A stretch of 64,000 nucleotides of DNA, from NCBI RefSeq assembly GCF_038500265.1, contig NZ_CP150637.1, positions 521,501 through 585,500 of the forward strand, in the 5' to 3' direction. Below the pieces are notes generated by a model. It ran no database searches and had not been told where the DNA came from. It saw only the letters and a program-made list of their open reading frames with translations. The DNA is from Ignatzschineria larvae DSM 13226 (GTDB taxonomy: Bacteria; Pseudomonadota; Gammaproteobacteria; Cardiobacteriales; Wohlfahrtiimonadaceae). The translations under genes and the position numbers were made by a program. Below are positions 1 through 10,973 of this stretch, one piece after another (positions within the stretch are counted from its first letter, which is position 1; each line of letters opens with the position of its first letter).

Positions 1-145
1 TAGAGATTCATTTCAATGGTCATGAAATAGTTTTAAAGTAGTCATACCGTTACTATTGTGATTAGTGAACTGTGTTAGTTTGTATATTCATTTGTAATTA
101 TTCGTTTATATAGTTATTAGTTTATAGGGTTTATAAGATTCATAA

Positions 146-1663
<1,518 letters not shown>

Positions 1664-1775
1664 TATAGCTTGTATAAAGCTTACATGGTGCTTACATGAA
1701 GCTTTTTTCTAACCTTAGTTTTATTTAAAAAGGGAGTACTTTGGGGAGAAGGAGTACTCTTAAAGGAGTCAAAAT

Positions 1776-3473
1776 ATGAACTTTTCAGCTTTACATCGAC
1801 AAGAGATGATTCAGACACTTGCCGAAACGGCCTATGATGTTGTCGTTGTGGGCGGTGGGATTACTGGTGCGGGGATCGCCTTAGATGCAGCAAAACGGGG
1901 AATGAAGGTTGCCTTGGTTGAGATGCAGGACTTTGCGGCCGGTACGAGTAGTCGTTCAACAAAGCTTATTCATGGTGGGCTGCGCTACTTAAAGCAGTTA
2001 CAAATTTCAGTGGTCATGCATTCAGGGCGGGAACGGGCAGTGGTATATGAAAATGGACCCCATGTGACAACGCCGGAGTGGATGTTATTGCCGATGCATA
2101 AAGGCGGGACTTTTGGGCCTTTTTCAACTTCGATTGGCTTAATGGTGTATGACTTTTTAGCGGGAGTGAAGAAATCAGAACGCCGTACAATGCTTAATCG
2201 TGAGCAAACTATTGCGAAAGTACCGCTTGTGAAGCAAGACGGGTTACTGGGCGGCGGTTACTATGTGGAGTATCGTACAGATGATGCGCGTTTAACCATT
2301 GAAGTGATGAAGCGCGCAGTGGGATTTGGGGCAACGGTACTCAATTATGCGAAAGCGACAGCCTTTCTTTATGATGAGAATAATCAGGCGAATGGGATTG
2401 CTGTAGAAGATCTGACCACAGGCAAAACCTTTGAGATTCAAGCGAAGAAAGTGATTAACGCAACGGGTCCTTGGGTGGATGAGATGCGCCAAAAAGATAA
2501 GGCGAAGCTCAATAATAAACATCTACGCCTCACAAAAGGGATTCATCTTGTGGTAGATCAATCCCATTTTCCTTTAGAGCAAGCTGTCTATTTTGATACC
2601 GAAAAAGATAAACGCATGATCTTTGCGGTTCCAAGAGATGGAAAGACCTACATTGGTACGACCGATACGGTGTATGAAGCGGATAAAGCACATCCTGTCG
2701 CAACAGCTGAGGATCGGGATTATCTTATCGATGCGGTGAACTATATGTTCCCAACGGTTCACCTCACTAAAGAGCATATTGAATCCTCGTGGGCCGGTAT
2801 TCGTCCGCTGATTTGGGAAGAGGGGAAAGATCCTTCAGAGATCTCTCGTAAAGATGAGATCTGGGAATCTGAAACAGGTCTTTTGACGATCGCAGGGGGT
2901 AAATTAACCGGCTATCGTCATATGGCGGAAGAGATTGTGGATCGGTTAGCAGAAGTGTTAAAGCGGGATTATAATCTCTCATTTGATCCTTGTGCTACAA
3001 AACATCAACCGATCTCGGGGGGAGATATGGGCGGCTCAAGTGCATTCCCCAGCTTTATTGCAGCTCAGGTAGAGAAGGGGAAAGCGGCCGGATTGACGGA
3101 AGCAGAGAGCCATTTCTTAGCGCGTTACTATGGTACAAACTCTGATATTCTCTTTACCCATTTCAGTGAGAATCCGATAGAAGATCAGCCTGAATTATCT
3201 CGTTTAACAGCACTTCGCCTCTGGTATGCGCTTAATTATGAGAATGTACTCTATCCTGATGATTTCTTAATTCGCCGTACTGGAATGCTCTTCTTCAACA
3301 TAGAAGGTTTATTAGCAGAGAAAGATGCGGTACTTGCGGAGATGGCTAAATTCTTCCATTGGGATGATGCGATGTTAGTCAAAATGGCAGAGCGTGTCGC
3401 TTTAGCGATTGCAGATGCTGCGAATTTTCCGGAGAAAGCGAGCCTTAATGCTGAATTGAATAGTCGTCAATAA
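1776..3473 (+). CDS. glpD: Aerobic glycerol-3-phosphate dehydrogenase
   Basis: FAD-dependent, membrane-associated enzyme oxidising sn-glycerol 3-phosphate to dihydroxyacetone phosphate and passing electrons to the quinone pool. The dinucleotide-binding motif GGGITGAG sits at residues 26-33, followed by the family motif around [19 protein letters not shown]-terminal helical (DAO_C-type) domain fills roughly residues 410-540. At 565 residues it is nearer the Bacillus-type length than the 501-residue E. coli protein. An AAAGGAG ribosome binding site precedes ATG 1776. It follows glpK on the same strand and is followed by a dispersed inverted-repeat element and a bidirectional terminator. Confidence 0.96.
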   Translation: MNFSALHRQEMIQTLAETAYDVVVVGGGITGAGIALDAAKRGMKVALVEMQDFAAGTSSRSTKLIHGGLRYLKQLQISVVMHSGRERAVVYENGPHVTTPEWMLLPMHKGGTFGPFSTSIGLMVYDFLAGVKKSERRTMLNREQTIAKVPLVKQDGLLGGGYYVEYRTDDARLTIEVMKRAVGFGATVLNYAKATAFLYDENNQANGIAVEDLTTGKTFEIQAKKVINATGPWVDEMRQKDKAKLNNKHLRLTKGIHLVVDQSHFPLEQAVYFDTEKDKRMIFAVPRDGKTYIGTTDTVYEADKAHPVATAEDRDYLIDAVNYMFPTVHLTKEHIESSWAGIRPLIWEEGKDPSEISRKDEIWESETGLLTIAGGKLTGYRHMAEEIVDRLAEVLKRDYNLSFDPCATKHQPISGGDMGGSSAFPSFIAAQVEKGKAAGLTEAESHFLARYYGTNSDILFTHFSENPIEDQPELSRLTALRLWYALNYENVLYPDDFLIRRTGMLFFNIEGLLAEKDAVLAEMAKFFHWDDAMLVKMAERVALAIADAANFPEKASLNAELNSRQ

Positions 3474-3528
3474 AGTAAATGTAGGTCAGCGTATTCAATA
3501 AGAGCTATGTGAGTAGTGATGATTTAAG

Positions 3529-3704
3529 TATCGTAAATTGGGTTTAAGAAGAATGATTTTTGAGCAGCTAGTATGGGATTTTAAAAGAACATAAGGCCTC
3601 TTACTAAACAACGCTTGCAAGATGCCGGATAGAACAGCTTTCTTGCTTCTCATAAGCGATGCGCCGGCATTTAAATAAGCTTATTTTGAACCAATATTGC
3701 TATA
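3529..3704 (-). repeat. Correia-like inverted-repeat element, copy 1 (long form)
   Basis: Reverse-orientation copy of the dispersed family, about 176 bp. The ends read TATCGTAAATTGGGTTTAAG on the left and GAACCAATATTGCTATA on the right, imperfect inverted repeats of each other. The internal arms GATGCCGG and CCGGCAT are present, as is the extra internal segment of the long class. It occupies the glpD-fabB intergenic region downstream of glpD. No ORF lies within it. Confidence 0.85.
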
Positions 3705-3730
3705 TAAAGTTGTTACAAAGTCGTATAAAA

Positions 3731-3759
3731 GAAAACCGACCCTTAGGGTCGGTTTTTTA
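3731..3759. terminator. Bidirectional rho-independent terminator
   Basis: Stem AAAACCGACCC/GGGTCGGTTTT with a TTA loop, with an A-run on the left and a T-run on the right. It can therefore stop transcription from glpD (plus) and from fabAB (minus), which converge here. Confidence 0.9.
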
Positions 3760-3900
3760 TCTCTTTGCATATGATTCAATATCGTATGTACAGGTCTTGT
3801 ATATATAGATACTGATAGAGAACCTTTATTGAGGATATTGGCTAAAGAGTCGCCAATAATCCATCTCTTGATGCGTTTATCCGATTATCGCTTATAACGA

Positions 3901-5121
3901 TTACCCTTTATAACGACTTAATACTAAGGCAGCATTTGTACCACCAAAGCCAAAGCCATTGTTGAGGATATGATCGAGTTTTGCATCATCAATACGTTTA
4001 CGCACGATTGGGAAGTCCACTAAGGCAGGATCTACTTCATCAATGTGAGCGCTCTCTGTGATGAAGTTATTTTGCATCATTAGTAAGCTGTAAATGGTTT
4101 CATTCACACCGGCAGCACCAAGTGCATGACCTGTGAGTGATTTCGTTGAACTGATATGTGGCACTTTATCGCCAAATACACGGCCAATCGCTAATAATTC
4201 AGGCGTATCACCTGCAGGTGTTGAGGTACCATGCGTGTTGATATAATCGATTTCACCCTTGACATTTTCAAGTGCCATACGCATACAACGTTCAGCACCT
4301 TCACCACTGGGTGCAACCATATCATAACCATCAGATGTTGCGCCGTAGCCGGTGATCTCTGCATAGATTTTAGCACCCCGTTTAAGCGCATGTTCTAGCT
4401 CTTCGACCACAACGATACCGCCGCCGCCAGAGATGACAAAACCATCACGATCTTTATCATAAGCGCGTGAAGCGACTTCAGGGCGGTCATTATATTTTGA
4501 AGAGAGTGCGCCCATCGCATCGAACATTGCACTCATATAAGGATGAAGCTCTTCACCACCGCCGGCAAAGACCATATCTTGTTTACCGAGTTGGATCTGC
4601 TCATAAGCATTACCAATACAGTGAATAGAGGTTGCACAAGCAGAGCTGATTGAGTAGTTTACTCCTTTGATTTTAAAAGGGGTCGCTAAACAGGCAGAAA
4701 CAGTTGAACCCATCGTACGCGTGACCATATAAGGGCCGATACGTTTAGTCGCGCCATTTTTGCGAAGAATATCGATACTATCGATCTGATTCTTAGTAGA
4801 AGCACCACCAGAACCGACGATTAAGCCGGTGCGAGGATTTGAGACTTCTTCTTCAGAGAGACCTGCATCTTCAATCGCTTGTTTCATTGCAATATAAGCA
4901 TACGCCGCAGCATCTGCCATAAAGCGGAAATGTTTACGGTCAATATGCGCCGCAAGATCAATATTAAGAGCGCCATGAACTTGAGAGCGAAAGCCTAAGT
5001 CTGCCATCTCTTGAGAGAATTTGATTCCAGATTGCGTATTGAGGAGTGATTGTAAGACCTCATCTTTATTGTTGCCGATGCTCGACACAATACCAAGGCC
5101 TGTAATAACAACACGTTTCAT
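3901..5121 (-). CDS. fabB: 3-oxoacyl-ACP synthase I
   Basis: Condensing enzyme that extends acyl-ACP with malonyl-ACP. FabB specifically elongates the cis-3-decenoyl-ACP made by FabA, committing to unsaturated fatty acids. The KAS catalytic triad is visible: Cys162 in SSACATS, His297 in [11 protein letters not shown] and His332 in [12 protein letters not shown]. Length is 406 residues, the same as E. coli FabB. The strong AGGAGGAA at about 5131-5138 fixes the start. It lies 20 bp downstream of fabA on the same strand, the fabA-fabB operon arrangement known from Pseudomonas rather than the split arrangement of E. coli. Confidence 0.97.
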   Translation of the reverse strand: MKRVVITGLGIVSSIGNNKDEVLQSLLNTQSGIKFSQEMADLGFRSQVHGALNIDLAAHIDRKHFRFMADAAAYAYIAMKQAIEDAGLSEEEVSNPRTGLIVGSGGASTKNQIDSIDILRKNGATKRIGPYMVTRTMGSTVSACLATPFKIKGVNYSISSACATSIHCIGNAYEQIQLGKQDMVFAGGGEELHPYMSAMFDAMGALSSKYNDRPEVASRAYDKDRDGFVISGGGGIVVVEELEHALKRGAKIYAEITGYGATSDGYDMVAPSGEGAERCMRMALENVKGEIDYINTHGTSTPAGDTPELLAIGRVFGDKVPHISSTKSLTGHALGAAGVNETIYSLLMMQNNFITESAHIDEVDPALVDFPIVRKRIDDAKLDHILNNGFGFGGTNAALVLSRYKG

Positions 5122-5141
5122 TAAAAAAATTCCTCCTGAAA

Positions 5142-5666
5142 TTAAAAATTGTCTGTTTGTGTGAAGAGGCCAACTTTTAGATCTTCACCTACATAGATCT
5201 CTTTGCCATCGACTTCCATTGTGGCGTCGGCAATTCCCATCGTAAGAGATCTTAAAATAACACGCTTCATATGAATGTTATAGGTGATTTTTTTAGCGGT
5301 TGGCAATACTTGACCGGTAAATTTTACTTGGCCTGCGCCTAAAGCGCGACCACGCCCTTTGCCGCCCATCCAACCAAGATAGAAGCCAACAAGCTGCCAC
5401 ATGGCATCAAGTCCTAAGCAACCAGGCATTACGCTATCACCAATAAAGTGACATGGGAAGAACCAAAGATCAGGGTTCAGATCGAGCTCGGCTGTGATTG
5501 ATCCTTTACCGTATTTACCCCCGCTTTCGGTGATAGAGACGATGCGATCGATCATGAGCATCGGTGGCATGGGAAGCTGTGCATTTCCTTCACCAAAAAG
5601 ATTGCCTTTTGCACACTCGATGAGTTCATCATATGTAAAACTTGATTGCGTTGTAATTCTTGACAC
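5142..5666 (-). CDS. fabA: 3-hydroxydecanoyl-ACP dehydratase/isomerase
   Basis: Bifunctional dehydratase and trans-2/cis-3 isomerase that starts the anaerobic unsaturated fatty acid branch. Hot-dog fold protein of 174 residues. The active-site His73 (PCHFIGD) and Asp87 ([10 protein letters not shown]) correspond to E. coli His70 and Asp84. The start is GTG at 5664-5666, supported by an upstream AGGA and by alignment to the family N-terminus. It is first in the fabA-fabB pair. No recognisable FadR or FabR operator was seen in the roughly 150 bp upstream. Confidence 0.97.
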   Translation of the reverse strand: MSRITTQSSFTYDELIECAKGNLFGEGNAQLPMPPMLMIDRIVSITESGGKYGKGSITAELDLNPDLWFFPCHFIGDSVMPGCLGLDAMWQLVGFYLGWMGGKGRGRALGAGQVKFTGQVLPTAKKITYNIHMKRVILRSLTMGIADATMEVDGKEIYVGEDLKVGLFTQTDNF

Positions 5667-5818
5667 GTTTAATTGATCCTATGAAATGAGATAAGTATTT
5701 ATTTTCTATCTGTTTTTGATTAGTCTTTCGTAAATTGGCACGATATTTAATTATATGCATAAAACGAAAAAGAAAATAATTTTTAATCTGTTATTATACC
5801 GAAAAAAAAGGAAAAGGA

Positions 5819-6730
5819 CTATAAGTCTTGATAAAGGCTCGGCTCTCCCTTAGGTCTTGTTTTAAATCGACGATGTGCCCAGAGATATTGCTCAGGTGCT
5901 TCTAAAATCCACGACTCAAAAAGCTGGTTAATACGTAATGTATCAGCCTCTAAATCTTCGGTCGGGAAATGCTCTAACATCGGTAAAATATGGATATGGT
6001 AACGATTACCTTTACGAACAACATAATAAGGGAGAGCGGCAGCCTTTCCGAGTCGACAGAGTGTGGAGGTTGCCGTAATAGTTAGGGTATTTACGCCAAA
6101 AAAAGGGATGAAGACATGATCGGTACTGCCATAGTTTTGATCAGGAGCATACCAAATGAGATCCCCCTCTCGTAAAAGCCGAATCATGCGCCTAGTTTCA
6201 TCACGAGTTATGGGTTCAAGTCCGGATTGTTCAAAGCGACCTTGATATTGCACATATTCATAATATTCATTTTCATGAGGCCGATACATACCGCGTACCT
6301 TTGTTTTAAAGGAGATGGCGCGCCCTCCTAATTCAAGCGATGTCATATGAAGTGTTAAGAGAAGGGCTCCTTTACCACTTTCTTCAAAGGCTTTAAGATT
6401 CTCTAATCCTTCGTAAACAAGATATTTTTCAAGTTGTTTACGGGGCATATACCACGCAATAATGACTTCAAAAATCGCCATTCCCATTGAGAGAAAGTTC
6501 GCTTTAATCAGTTTTTTTTGCGCTTTCTGATCGAATTCTGGGAAGCAGAGCTCAATATTGCGCTTGATAATTTTTCGGCGACTTCCTGCCACATAGTAGG
6601 AGCAAAATCCGACAACCTTTCCTAAAAATAAGAGGAAAGGCAAGGGAAGATGCGCTACGATTTTGGCGAGAAATATTCCAAAAGCGAGCAACTTATGGTC
6701 AGAGGCTTTTGGTGCGGTTCTTGTCTGCAT
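5819..6730 (-). CDS. Lipid A biosynthesis acyltransferase, LpxL/HtrB family
   Basis: Predicted inner-membrane acyltransferase adding a secondary acyl chain to Kdo2-lipid IVA. The catalytic HX4E motif is His128-Glu133 (LHMTSLE). Family signatures YRPHENEYYEYVQ, PDQNYGSTDHVFIPFFG and the C-terminal APEQYLWAHRRFKTRP are clear. Its 303 residues match LpxL (306 in E. coli). A hydrophobic segment at about residues 14-45 probably anchors it. The next gene, diverging on the other strand, is lptE, also an LPS gene. The exact paralogue (LpxL, LpxM or LpxP) cannot be decided from sequence alone, so no symbol is given. Confidence 0.9.
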   Translation of the reverse strand: MQTRTAPKASDHKLLAFGIFLAKIVAHLPLPFLLFLGKVVGFCSYYVAGSRRKIIKRNIELCFPEFDQKAQKKLIKANFLSMGMAIFEVIIAWYMPRKQLEKYLVYEGLENLKAFEESGKGALLLTLHMTSLELGGRAISFKTKVRGMYRPHENEYYEYVQYQGRFEQSGLEPITRDETRRMIRLLREGDLIWYAPDQNYGSTDHVFIPFFGVNTLTITATSTLCRLGKAAALPYYVVRKGNRYHIHILPMLEHFPTEDLEADTLRINQLFESWILEAPEQYLWAHRRFKTRPKGEPSLYQDL

Positions 6731-6961
6731 ACTCGTTCATTGACTCTATATAAATTGCACCGATTATATCATTTTTTTACGGAAGAAGGGATCCATCATA
6801 ATTGTATGAATTTTCAGCTGTATATTTAAATCCCGTGGTTTATTTAATGTCTGTTGAAAGAGTCACCGATGGGGATCGTCACAAAAGGCGAGAATGACTT
6901 TCAAAGATCAATTGATATTTAATGGGATTTTATTACCAATATGCGCTAAAATCAGCCTCTC

Positions 6962-7072
6962 AACTCATCGTGAAAATGATAGAAGTTAAGTCGCGCGCAT
7001 CAATGCGGGGAAATAGCCTCAATGATAGGATTGATGGGCTAATTTCGAGGATAATAATAGATTCGATGAGTT
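6962..7072 (+). other. Possible structured RNA in the lptE leader
   Basis: The 467 bp between the lpxL-like gene and lptE have no gene. Within them a 9-bp perfect inverted repeat, AACTCATCG at 6962-6970 and CGATGAGTT at 7064-7072, encloses two smaller hairpins: CGCATCAATGCG, and a longer one with arms GCCTCAAT and ATTGATGGGC. This would fold as a three-way junction in a plus-strand transcript, about 125 nt before the lptE start. It matches no riboswitch class I can name. It is a fold prediction by eye only. Confidence 0.3.
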
Positions 7073-7197
7073 TTAATGAGTTAGCAGCTTGAAGAGCAAC
7101 ATCAGAATATTGATAACCCTATTTAATAGGACTCTATTTTGCTATTGCTATTTCAGCGATTTTACTTACGCGGTTTTACGCTATGAAAGGTCTTGTT

Positions 7198-7719
7198 ATG
7201 CGATTACAGAAACGATCCTTATGGGCGCAATGGTTACTGCTTTGTGCTACGGTATTGGCACTTGTAGGATGTGGCTTTCATCTACGGGGCAATGTTCAAT
7301 TTCCAGAGGTATATCAGAAAGCCTTTATTGAGAGTAATGAGCCTGCTTATTCACTCGACAGTGTGGCCTTTTATATTCAAAGGGCGCTTCGTTCACAAAT
7401 CACGTTTGTTGACAACATTGAAGCGGCGGATATGATTATCAATGTCCAAGAAACCTATGATTCTCGGATTGTATCGAGTAATACCACAGGGATTAATCGG
7501 ACTTATACCAATGAATTATTTGCGACCATATATATTAGTGATCGTAGTGGTCAATTGATTTTTAGACCAGAGCAGTTTTCAAAATCAGAGAGCTTTACCC
7601 TTGATGAGCGGGAACCTTTAGCGAAAACAACCGCAGAGGAAGCGATCAAACGGGAGCTTGCGATTGAGTTGAGCCAAGATTTTGTCCGTCGTCTTGGTGT
7701 TCAGATGCGCAGCCGTTAA
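7198..7719 (+). CDS. lptE: LPS-assembly lipoprotein LptE
   Basis: Outer-membrane lipoprotein that plugs LptD and helps insert LPS into the outer leaflet. The N-terminus carries a lipoprotein signal peptide with lipobox LVGC (Cys25), followed by the characteristic GFHLRG. Length 173 residues from this start. ATG 7198 is preferred over the in-frame ATG 7183 because GAAAGG lies 7 bases upstream of it. In many Gammaproteobacteria lptE sits between leuS and holA. Neither is adjacent here, so the gene stands alone with a long leader. Confidence 0.9.
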   Translation: MRLQKRSLWAQWLLLCATVLALVGCGFHLRGNVQFPEVYQKAFIESNEPAYSLDSVAFYIQRALRSQITFVDNIEAADMIINVQETYDSRIVSSNTTGINRTYTNELFATIYISDRSGQLIFRPEQFSKSESFTLDEREPLAKTTAEEAIKRELAIELSQDFVRRLGVQMRSR

Positions 7720-7743
7720 TCTGAAATTGATGGGATCAGGTCA

Positions 7744-7793
7744 GTTATAACGATCATCATACTGCTATGGGAATGGAAATATGAAGTTATAAC
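7744..7793. promoter_or_regulatory. Paired GTTATAAC palindromes upstream of folE2
   Basis: GTTATAAC occurs at 7744-7751 and 7786-7793. The second is part of the 12-bp palindrome AAGTTATAACTT. Centres are 42 bp apart, about four helical turns, on one side of the folE2 promoter region. FolE2 genes are frequently controlled by the zinc regulator Zur, whose gammaproteobacterial box contains a GTTATA/TATAAC core. These sites lack the full Zur consensus, so the link is only suggestive. Confidence 0.3.
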
Positions 7794-7796
7794 TTA

Positions 7797-7830
7797 TGAT
7801 GTCAGATCCGATGTGATGTCAGATCCGATG
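7797..7830. repeat. 17-bp perfect tandem duplication
   Basis: TGATGTCAGATCCGATG occurs twice head to tail at 7797-7813 and 7814-7830, between lptE and folE2. It is probably a replication-slippage product. Confidence 0.85.
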
Positions 7831-7972
7831 GCTGTTTCGATATCCGTTAGAGATGCATACAATATTCTGCAAGATCTAATAGATATCATTCAATAGAGTT
7901 TATTTAACAAAAATTGTTTAACTGAGATTGTTTAATCAATAATAAAGAACAACAAAGAAAGAGGGAATTATT

Positions 7973-8785
7973 GTGAGTAACGGAGCGTTAACCACTATTA
8001 AAGATGTACAGGCGTATGAAGATGAACGAAATGTAGAGATTTCTCAAGTAGGCATTAGCGGGTTACGTCTTCCACTTGAGTTTGCCAACGGTGGAAAGAG
8101 TCAACATACGGTGATGGAAGCGGCTTTTACGGTGACGCTACAAAAAGAACGTAAAGGAACGCACATGTCACGTTTTATCGAAGTGTGGGATATGCAGCCT
8201 AAACCGTTCTCACTTGAAGGTGTCGGCATTCTATTGCAAGATCTTAAAACCAAGCTCGATGCACCACAAGCTCAGGCGTCACTACAGTTTCCGCTCTTTT
8301 TTGAAAGAGAAGCGCCCGTTTCTAAAGCGAAGAGCTTAATGGATTTTGAATGTGGCATTGATGTAGAGCTTAGCAAGGATGAGGCGGATTCAAGCTATAC
8401 GCTTCACCTGATGGCACCGGTCACAAGCCTTTGCCCTTGTTCAAAAGAGATTTCTGAATTTAGTGCCCATTCACAGCGCTCTCACTTAACAATCTCTTTA
8501 GAGTTTAAAGATTTTGCCAGCTTTGCCGCTTTAGAGATCGACCAATTATTGAAAACGATGGAATCAGTCGGTTCCTCCAAACTCTATCCGCTTTTAAAGC
8601 GTCCTGATGAGAAATATGTCACGGAACACGCTTATAAAAATCCCCAATTTGTAGAGGATTTAGTGCGAGATTTAGTGGTTCTACTGCGTGAACGAACCGA
8701 CTTATTAGCATTTTCGGTTCAGTCTGAAAATTTTGAATCGATTCATAATCATCAAGCTTATGCGAAAGTGAATTATATCTTTTAG
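7973..8785 (+). CDS. folE2: GTP cyclohydrolase FolE2 (type IB)
   Basis: Converts GTP to 7,8-dihydroneopterin triphosphate, the first step toward folate (and in many bacteria queuosine). It belongs to the FolE2/MptA family, which can use metals other than zinc. Diagnostic features are GTHMSR at residues 62-67 and the TSLCPCSKEIS segment with Cys154 and Cys156, followed by HSQRSHL. Length 270 residues. The start is GTG 7973 with GAGGG upstream. It is monocistronic, with a terminator at 8881-8930. The upstream region has two GTTATAAC palindromes. Confidence 0.94.
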   Translation: MSNGALTTIKDVQAYEDERNVEISQVGISGLRLPLEFANGGKSQHTVMEAAFTVTLQKERKGTHMSRFIEVWDMQPKPFSLEGVGILLQDLKTKLDAPQAQASLQFPLFFEREAPVSKAKSLMDFECGIDVELSKDEADSSYTLHLMAPVTSLCPCSKEISEFSAHSQRSHLTISLEFKDFASFAALEIDQLLKTMESVGSSKLYPLLKRPDEKYVTEHAYKNPQFVEDLVRDLVVLLRERTDLLAFSVQSENFESIHNHQAYAKVNYIF

Positions 8786-8811
8786 GATAATCAGATAGAG
8801 TCGTTCAAATA

Positions 8812-8847
8812 GAGTCATTTAGATCGAGTCATTTAGATCGAGTCATT
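8812..8847. repeat. 14-bp tandem repeat
   Basis: GAGTCATTTAGATC is repeated at 8812-8825 and 8826-8839, and continues as GAGTCATT. A related degenerate unit precedes it. It lies just downstream of the folE2 stop. Confidence 0.75.
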
Positions 8848-8880
8848 AATACCATTCACTCGGTAATAGCGCGGTTTAAC

Positions 8881-8930
8881 AAAAAGCCTCAATGAATTTC
8901 CAGAGAGAAATGATCATTGAGGCTTACTTT
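8881..8930. terminator. Terminator hairpin downstream of folE2
   Basis: AAAAAGCCTCAATGA pairs with TCATTGAGGCTTACTTTTTG around an 18-base loop that can itself pair partly (ATTTC/GAAAT). The A-run and T-run suggest bidirectional action. Confidence 0.75.
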
Positions 8931-9010
8931 TTGTTAAGATAGTACAATATTACATATTAGCAATGTTTCACGTGTGTCATTTAGGGCACCGATCTATTGA
9001 GGAGATATAG

Positions 9011-10069
9011 ATGATAGAATCCGATCGCCTAATTGTGAGTGATCAACCTTTTGAAGAAGAGAAGGTGATCGATCGTGCGATTCGTCCTCGGCAACTCGCC
9101 GATTATACCGGGCAATTACCGATTCGCCGGCAACTTAATATCTATATTCAAGCGGCAAGACAGCGACAAGAAGCGCTCGACCATGTTTTACTCTTTGGTC
9201 CACCAGGATTAGGTAAAACAACGTTAGCGCATATTATTGCTTATGAAATGGGCGTGGGGTTGAAGCAGACTTCAGGGCCGATCTTGGAAAAGGCCGGTGA
9301 TTTAGCCGCGATTCTGACGAGTCTTGAAGAGAATGATATTCTCTTTATCGATGAGATTCATCGGCTCAACCCTGCGGTAGAAGAGGTCCTCTATCCTGCG
9401 ATGGAGGATTATCAACTTGATATTATGATCGGAGAAGGGCCTGCCGCGCGCTCTGTGAAAATTGATCTTCCCCCTTTTACATTGATAGGTGCTACTACAA
9501 GAGCCGGATTATTATCCTCCCCACTTCGAGATCGTTTTGGAATTGTCTCGCGTTTGATGTTCTATACCCACGAAGAGCTGACAACTATTGTGAAGCGCTC
9601 TGCTAATCTTCTCAATGCCCCGATTACCGAAGAAGGGGCTTTTGAAATTGGTCGGCGTTCTCGAGGTACACCGCGAATTGCGAACCGATTACTGCGCCGA
9701 GTGCGAGATGTGGCACAGGTAGAAGCCGATGGGGATATTACCATTGAGATTGCAAAGCGTGCACTAGCGATGCTTGATATCGATAATGCCGGTTTAGATG
9801 AGCATGATCGTAATTTTCTACGTTTAATCGTGGATAAATTTGATGGCGGACCGGTCGGTATTGATACTTTAGCGGCAGCAATAGGTGAGGAGAAAGGGAC
9901 GCTTGAAGATATGATTGAGCCTTTCCTAATACAAGAAGGATTTATTATGCGTACGCCAAGAGGGCGAGTGGCGACTAATCATTGTCGGCGTTATTTTGGT
10001 TTGACTATTGATAGTGACATTGAAACAGAAATAGCGGTGTTATCGGATACTTTAGTACCGAAAGAGTAG
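9011..10069 (+). CDS. ruvB: Holliday junction branch migration ATPase RuvB
   Basis: AAA+ motor that drives branch migration of Holliday junctions with RuvA. Walker A GPPGLGKT lies at residues 63-70, Walker B LFIDEIHR at 111-118, sensor-type [18 protein letters not shown] follows, and the C-terminal winged helix ends near RYFGL. 352 residues is slightly longer than the 336 of E. coli. GGAG upstream supports ATG 9011. ruvA and ruvC are not in the window, so ruvB is separated from its usual partners. Confidence 0.97.
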   Translation: MIESDRLIVSDQPFEEEKVIDRAIRPRQLADYTGQLPIRRQLNIYIQAARQRQEALDHVLLFGPPGLGKTTLAHIIAYEMGVGLKQTSGPILEKAGDLAAILTSLEENDILFIDEIHRLNPAVEEVLYPAMEDYQLDIMIGEGPAARSVKIDLPPFTLIGATTRAGLLSSPLRDRFGIVSRLMFYTHEELTTIVKRSANLLNAPITEEGAFEIGRRSRGTPRIANRLLRRVRDVAQVEADGDITIEIAKRALAMLDIDNAGLDEHDRNFLRLIVDKFDGGPVGIDTLAAAIGEEKGTLEDMIEPFLIQEGFIMRTPRGRVATNHCRRYFGLTIDSDIETEIAVLSDTLVPKE

Positions 10070-10124
10070 AGTTGTATTAATAGATTTTACATGAGTAAGT
10101 TTGTACCCGTATTGTGAGAATGAG

Positions 10125-10931
10125 ATGACCAACGATTTTTATCAACAAGTAGCCGATGCGCTCTATGAAACAGATCCCGCATTAAAATGCAGTAAAGTGC
10201 GGAATTTACATGAGTCTTTGCAAATAGGTAGGGTTGTGCCTTATGCGGATCATGATATTGCCGAGATTTTACCTGCAGGACGACCGGAAGCCCCTCGTTT
10301 AGTTCACCCGAACGATGTACCGCGTCGAGGATTGGGGAGTAAAGAGGGGATTTTGGCATTAGTACACGCGATTTGCCATATTGAATTTAATGCGATTAAT
10401 TTAGGACTAGATGCCGCTTATCGCTTTCGAAATATGCCGCGGCAATTTTATAAAGATTGGATTTCGGTGGCGAATGATGAAGCGAAACATTTTGGGTTAC
10501 TAGCGGGATATCTAGAACGGGAAGGGAGCTATTATGGCGCTTTTGAAGCCCATAGCGGTCTATGGGATTCTGCAGAGAGAACAGCTCATGATCCTTTAAT
10601 TCGTATGGCGCTTGTACCAAGAGTATTAGAAGCGCGTGGTCTTGATGTTACGCCGGGCATTATCAATAAGCTTAAACAGGCGAAAGAAGAAGATGTCGTG
10701 GCGATGCTTCATATTATTCTAGAAGAAGAGGAGGGGCATGTATTAGTAGGGAATCATTGGTATCGTTATCTCTGCAATGCTCGCAATTTACCCCCGAAAG
10801 AGACTTTTTTTGCACTACTTGATGAGTATGGGCAAACGTTGAAGCCGCCCTTTAATATCGAGGCAAGATTACGTTCAGGCTTTACCCAAGAAGAGATTGA
10901 TTTCTTAGTAGATTCTATTGATTTGAAATAA
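10125..10931 (+). CDS. DUF455 ferritin-like protein
   Basis: Member of the DUF455 (COG2833) family, a four-helix ferritin-like fold predicted to bind a di-iron centre. Candidate ligands lie in the helices with HIEFNAI, NDEAKHF, LEARGLD and EEEEGHV, matching the Glu and Glu-x-x-His spacing of ferritin-like oxygenases. Its function is not established. Some related proteins are tRNA or small-molecule hydroxylases. The ATG at 10125 is preferred over an in-frame TTG at 10101; only a weak GAGAATGAG precedes it. It lies 55 bp after ruvB and 42 bp before nagZ, so the three may be co-transcribed. Confidence 0.85.
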   Translation: MTNDFYQQVADALYETDPALKCSKVRNLHESLQIGRVVPYADHDIAEILPAGRPEAPRLVHPNDVPRRGLGSKEGILALVHAICHIEFNAINLGLDAAYRFRNMPRQFYKDWISVANDEAKHFGLLAGYLEREGSYYGAFEAHSGLWDSAERTAHDPLIRMALVPRVLEARGLDVTPGIINKLKQAKEEDVVAMLHIILEEEEGHVLVGNHWYRYLCNARNLPPKETFFALLDEYGQTLKPPFNIEARLRSGFTQEEIDFLVDSIDLK

Positions 10932-10973
10932 GCGTTATCAAGGCTAAAGCCGTGCGCTTAAGGAGAAAAATAT

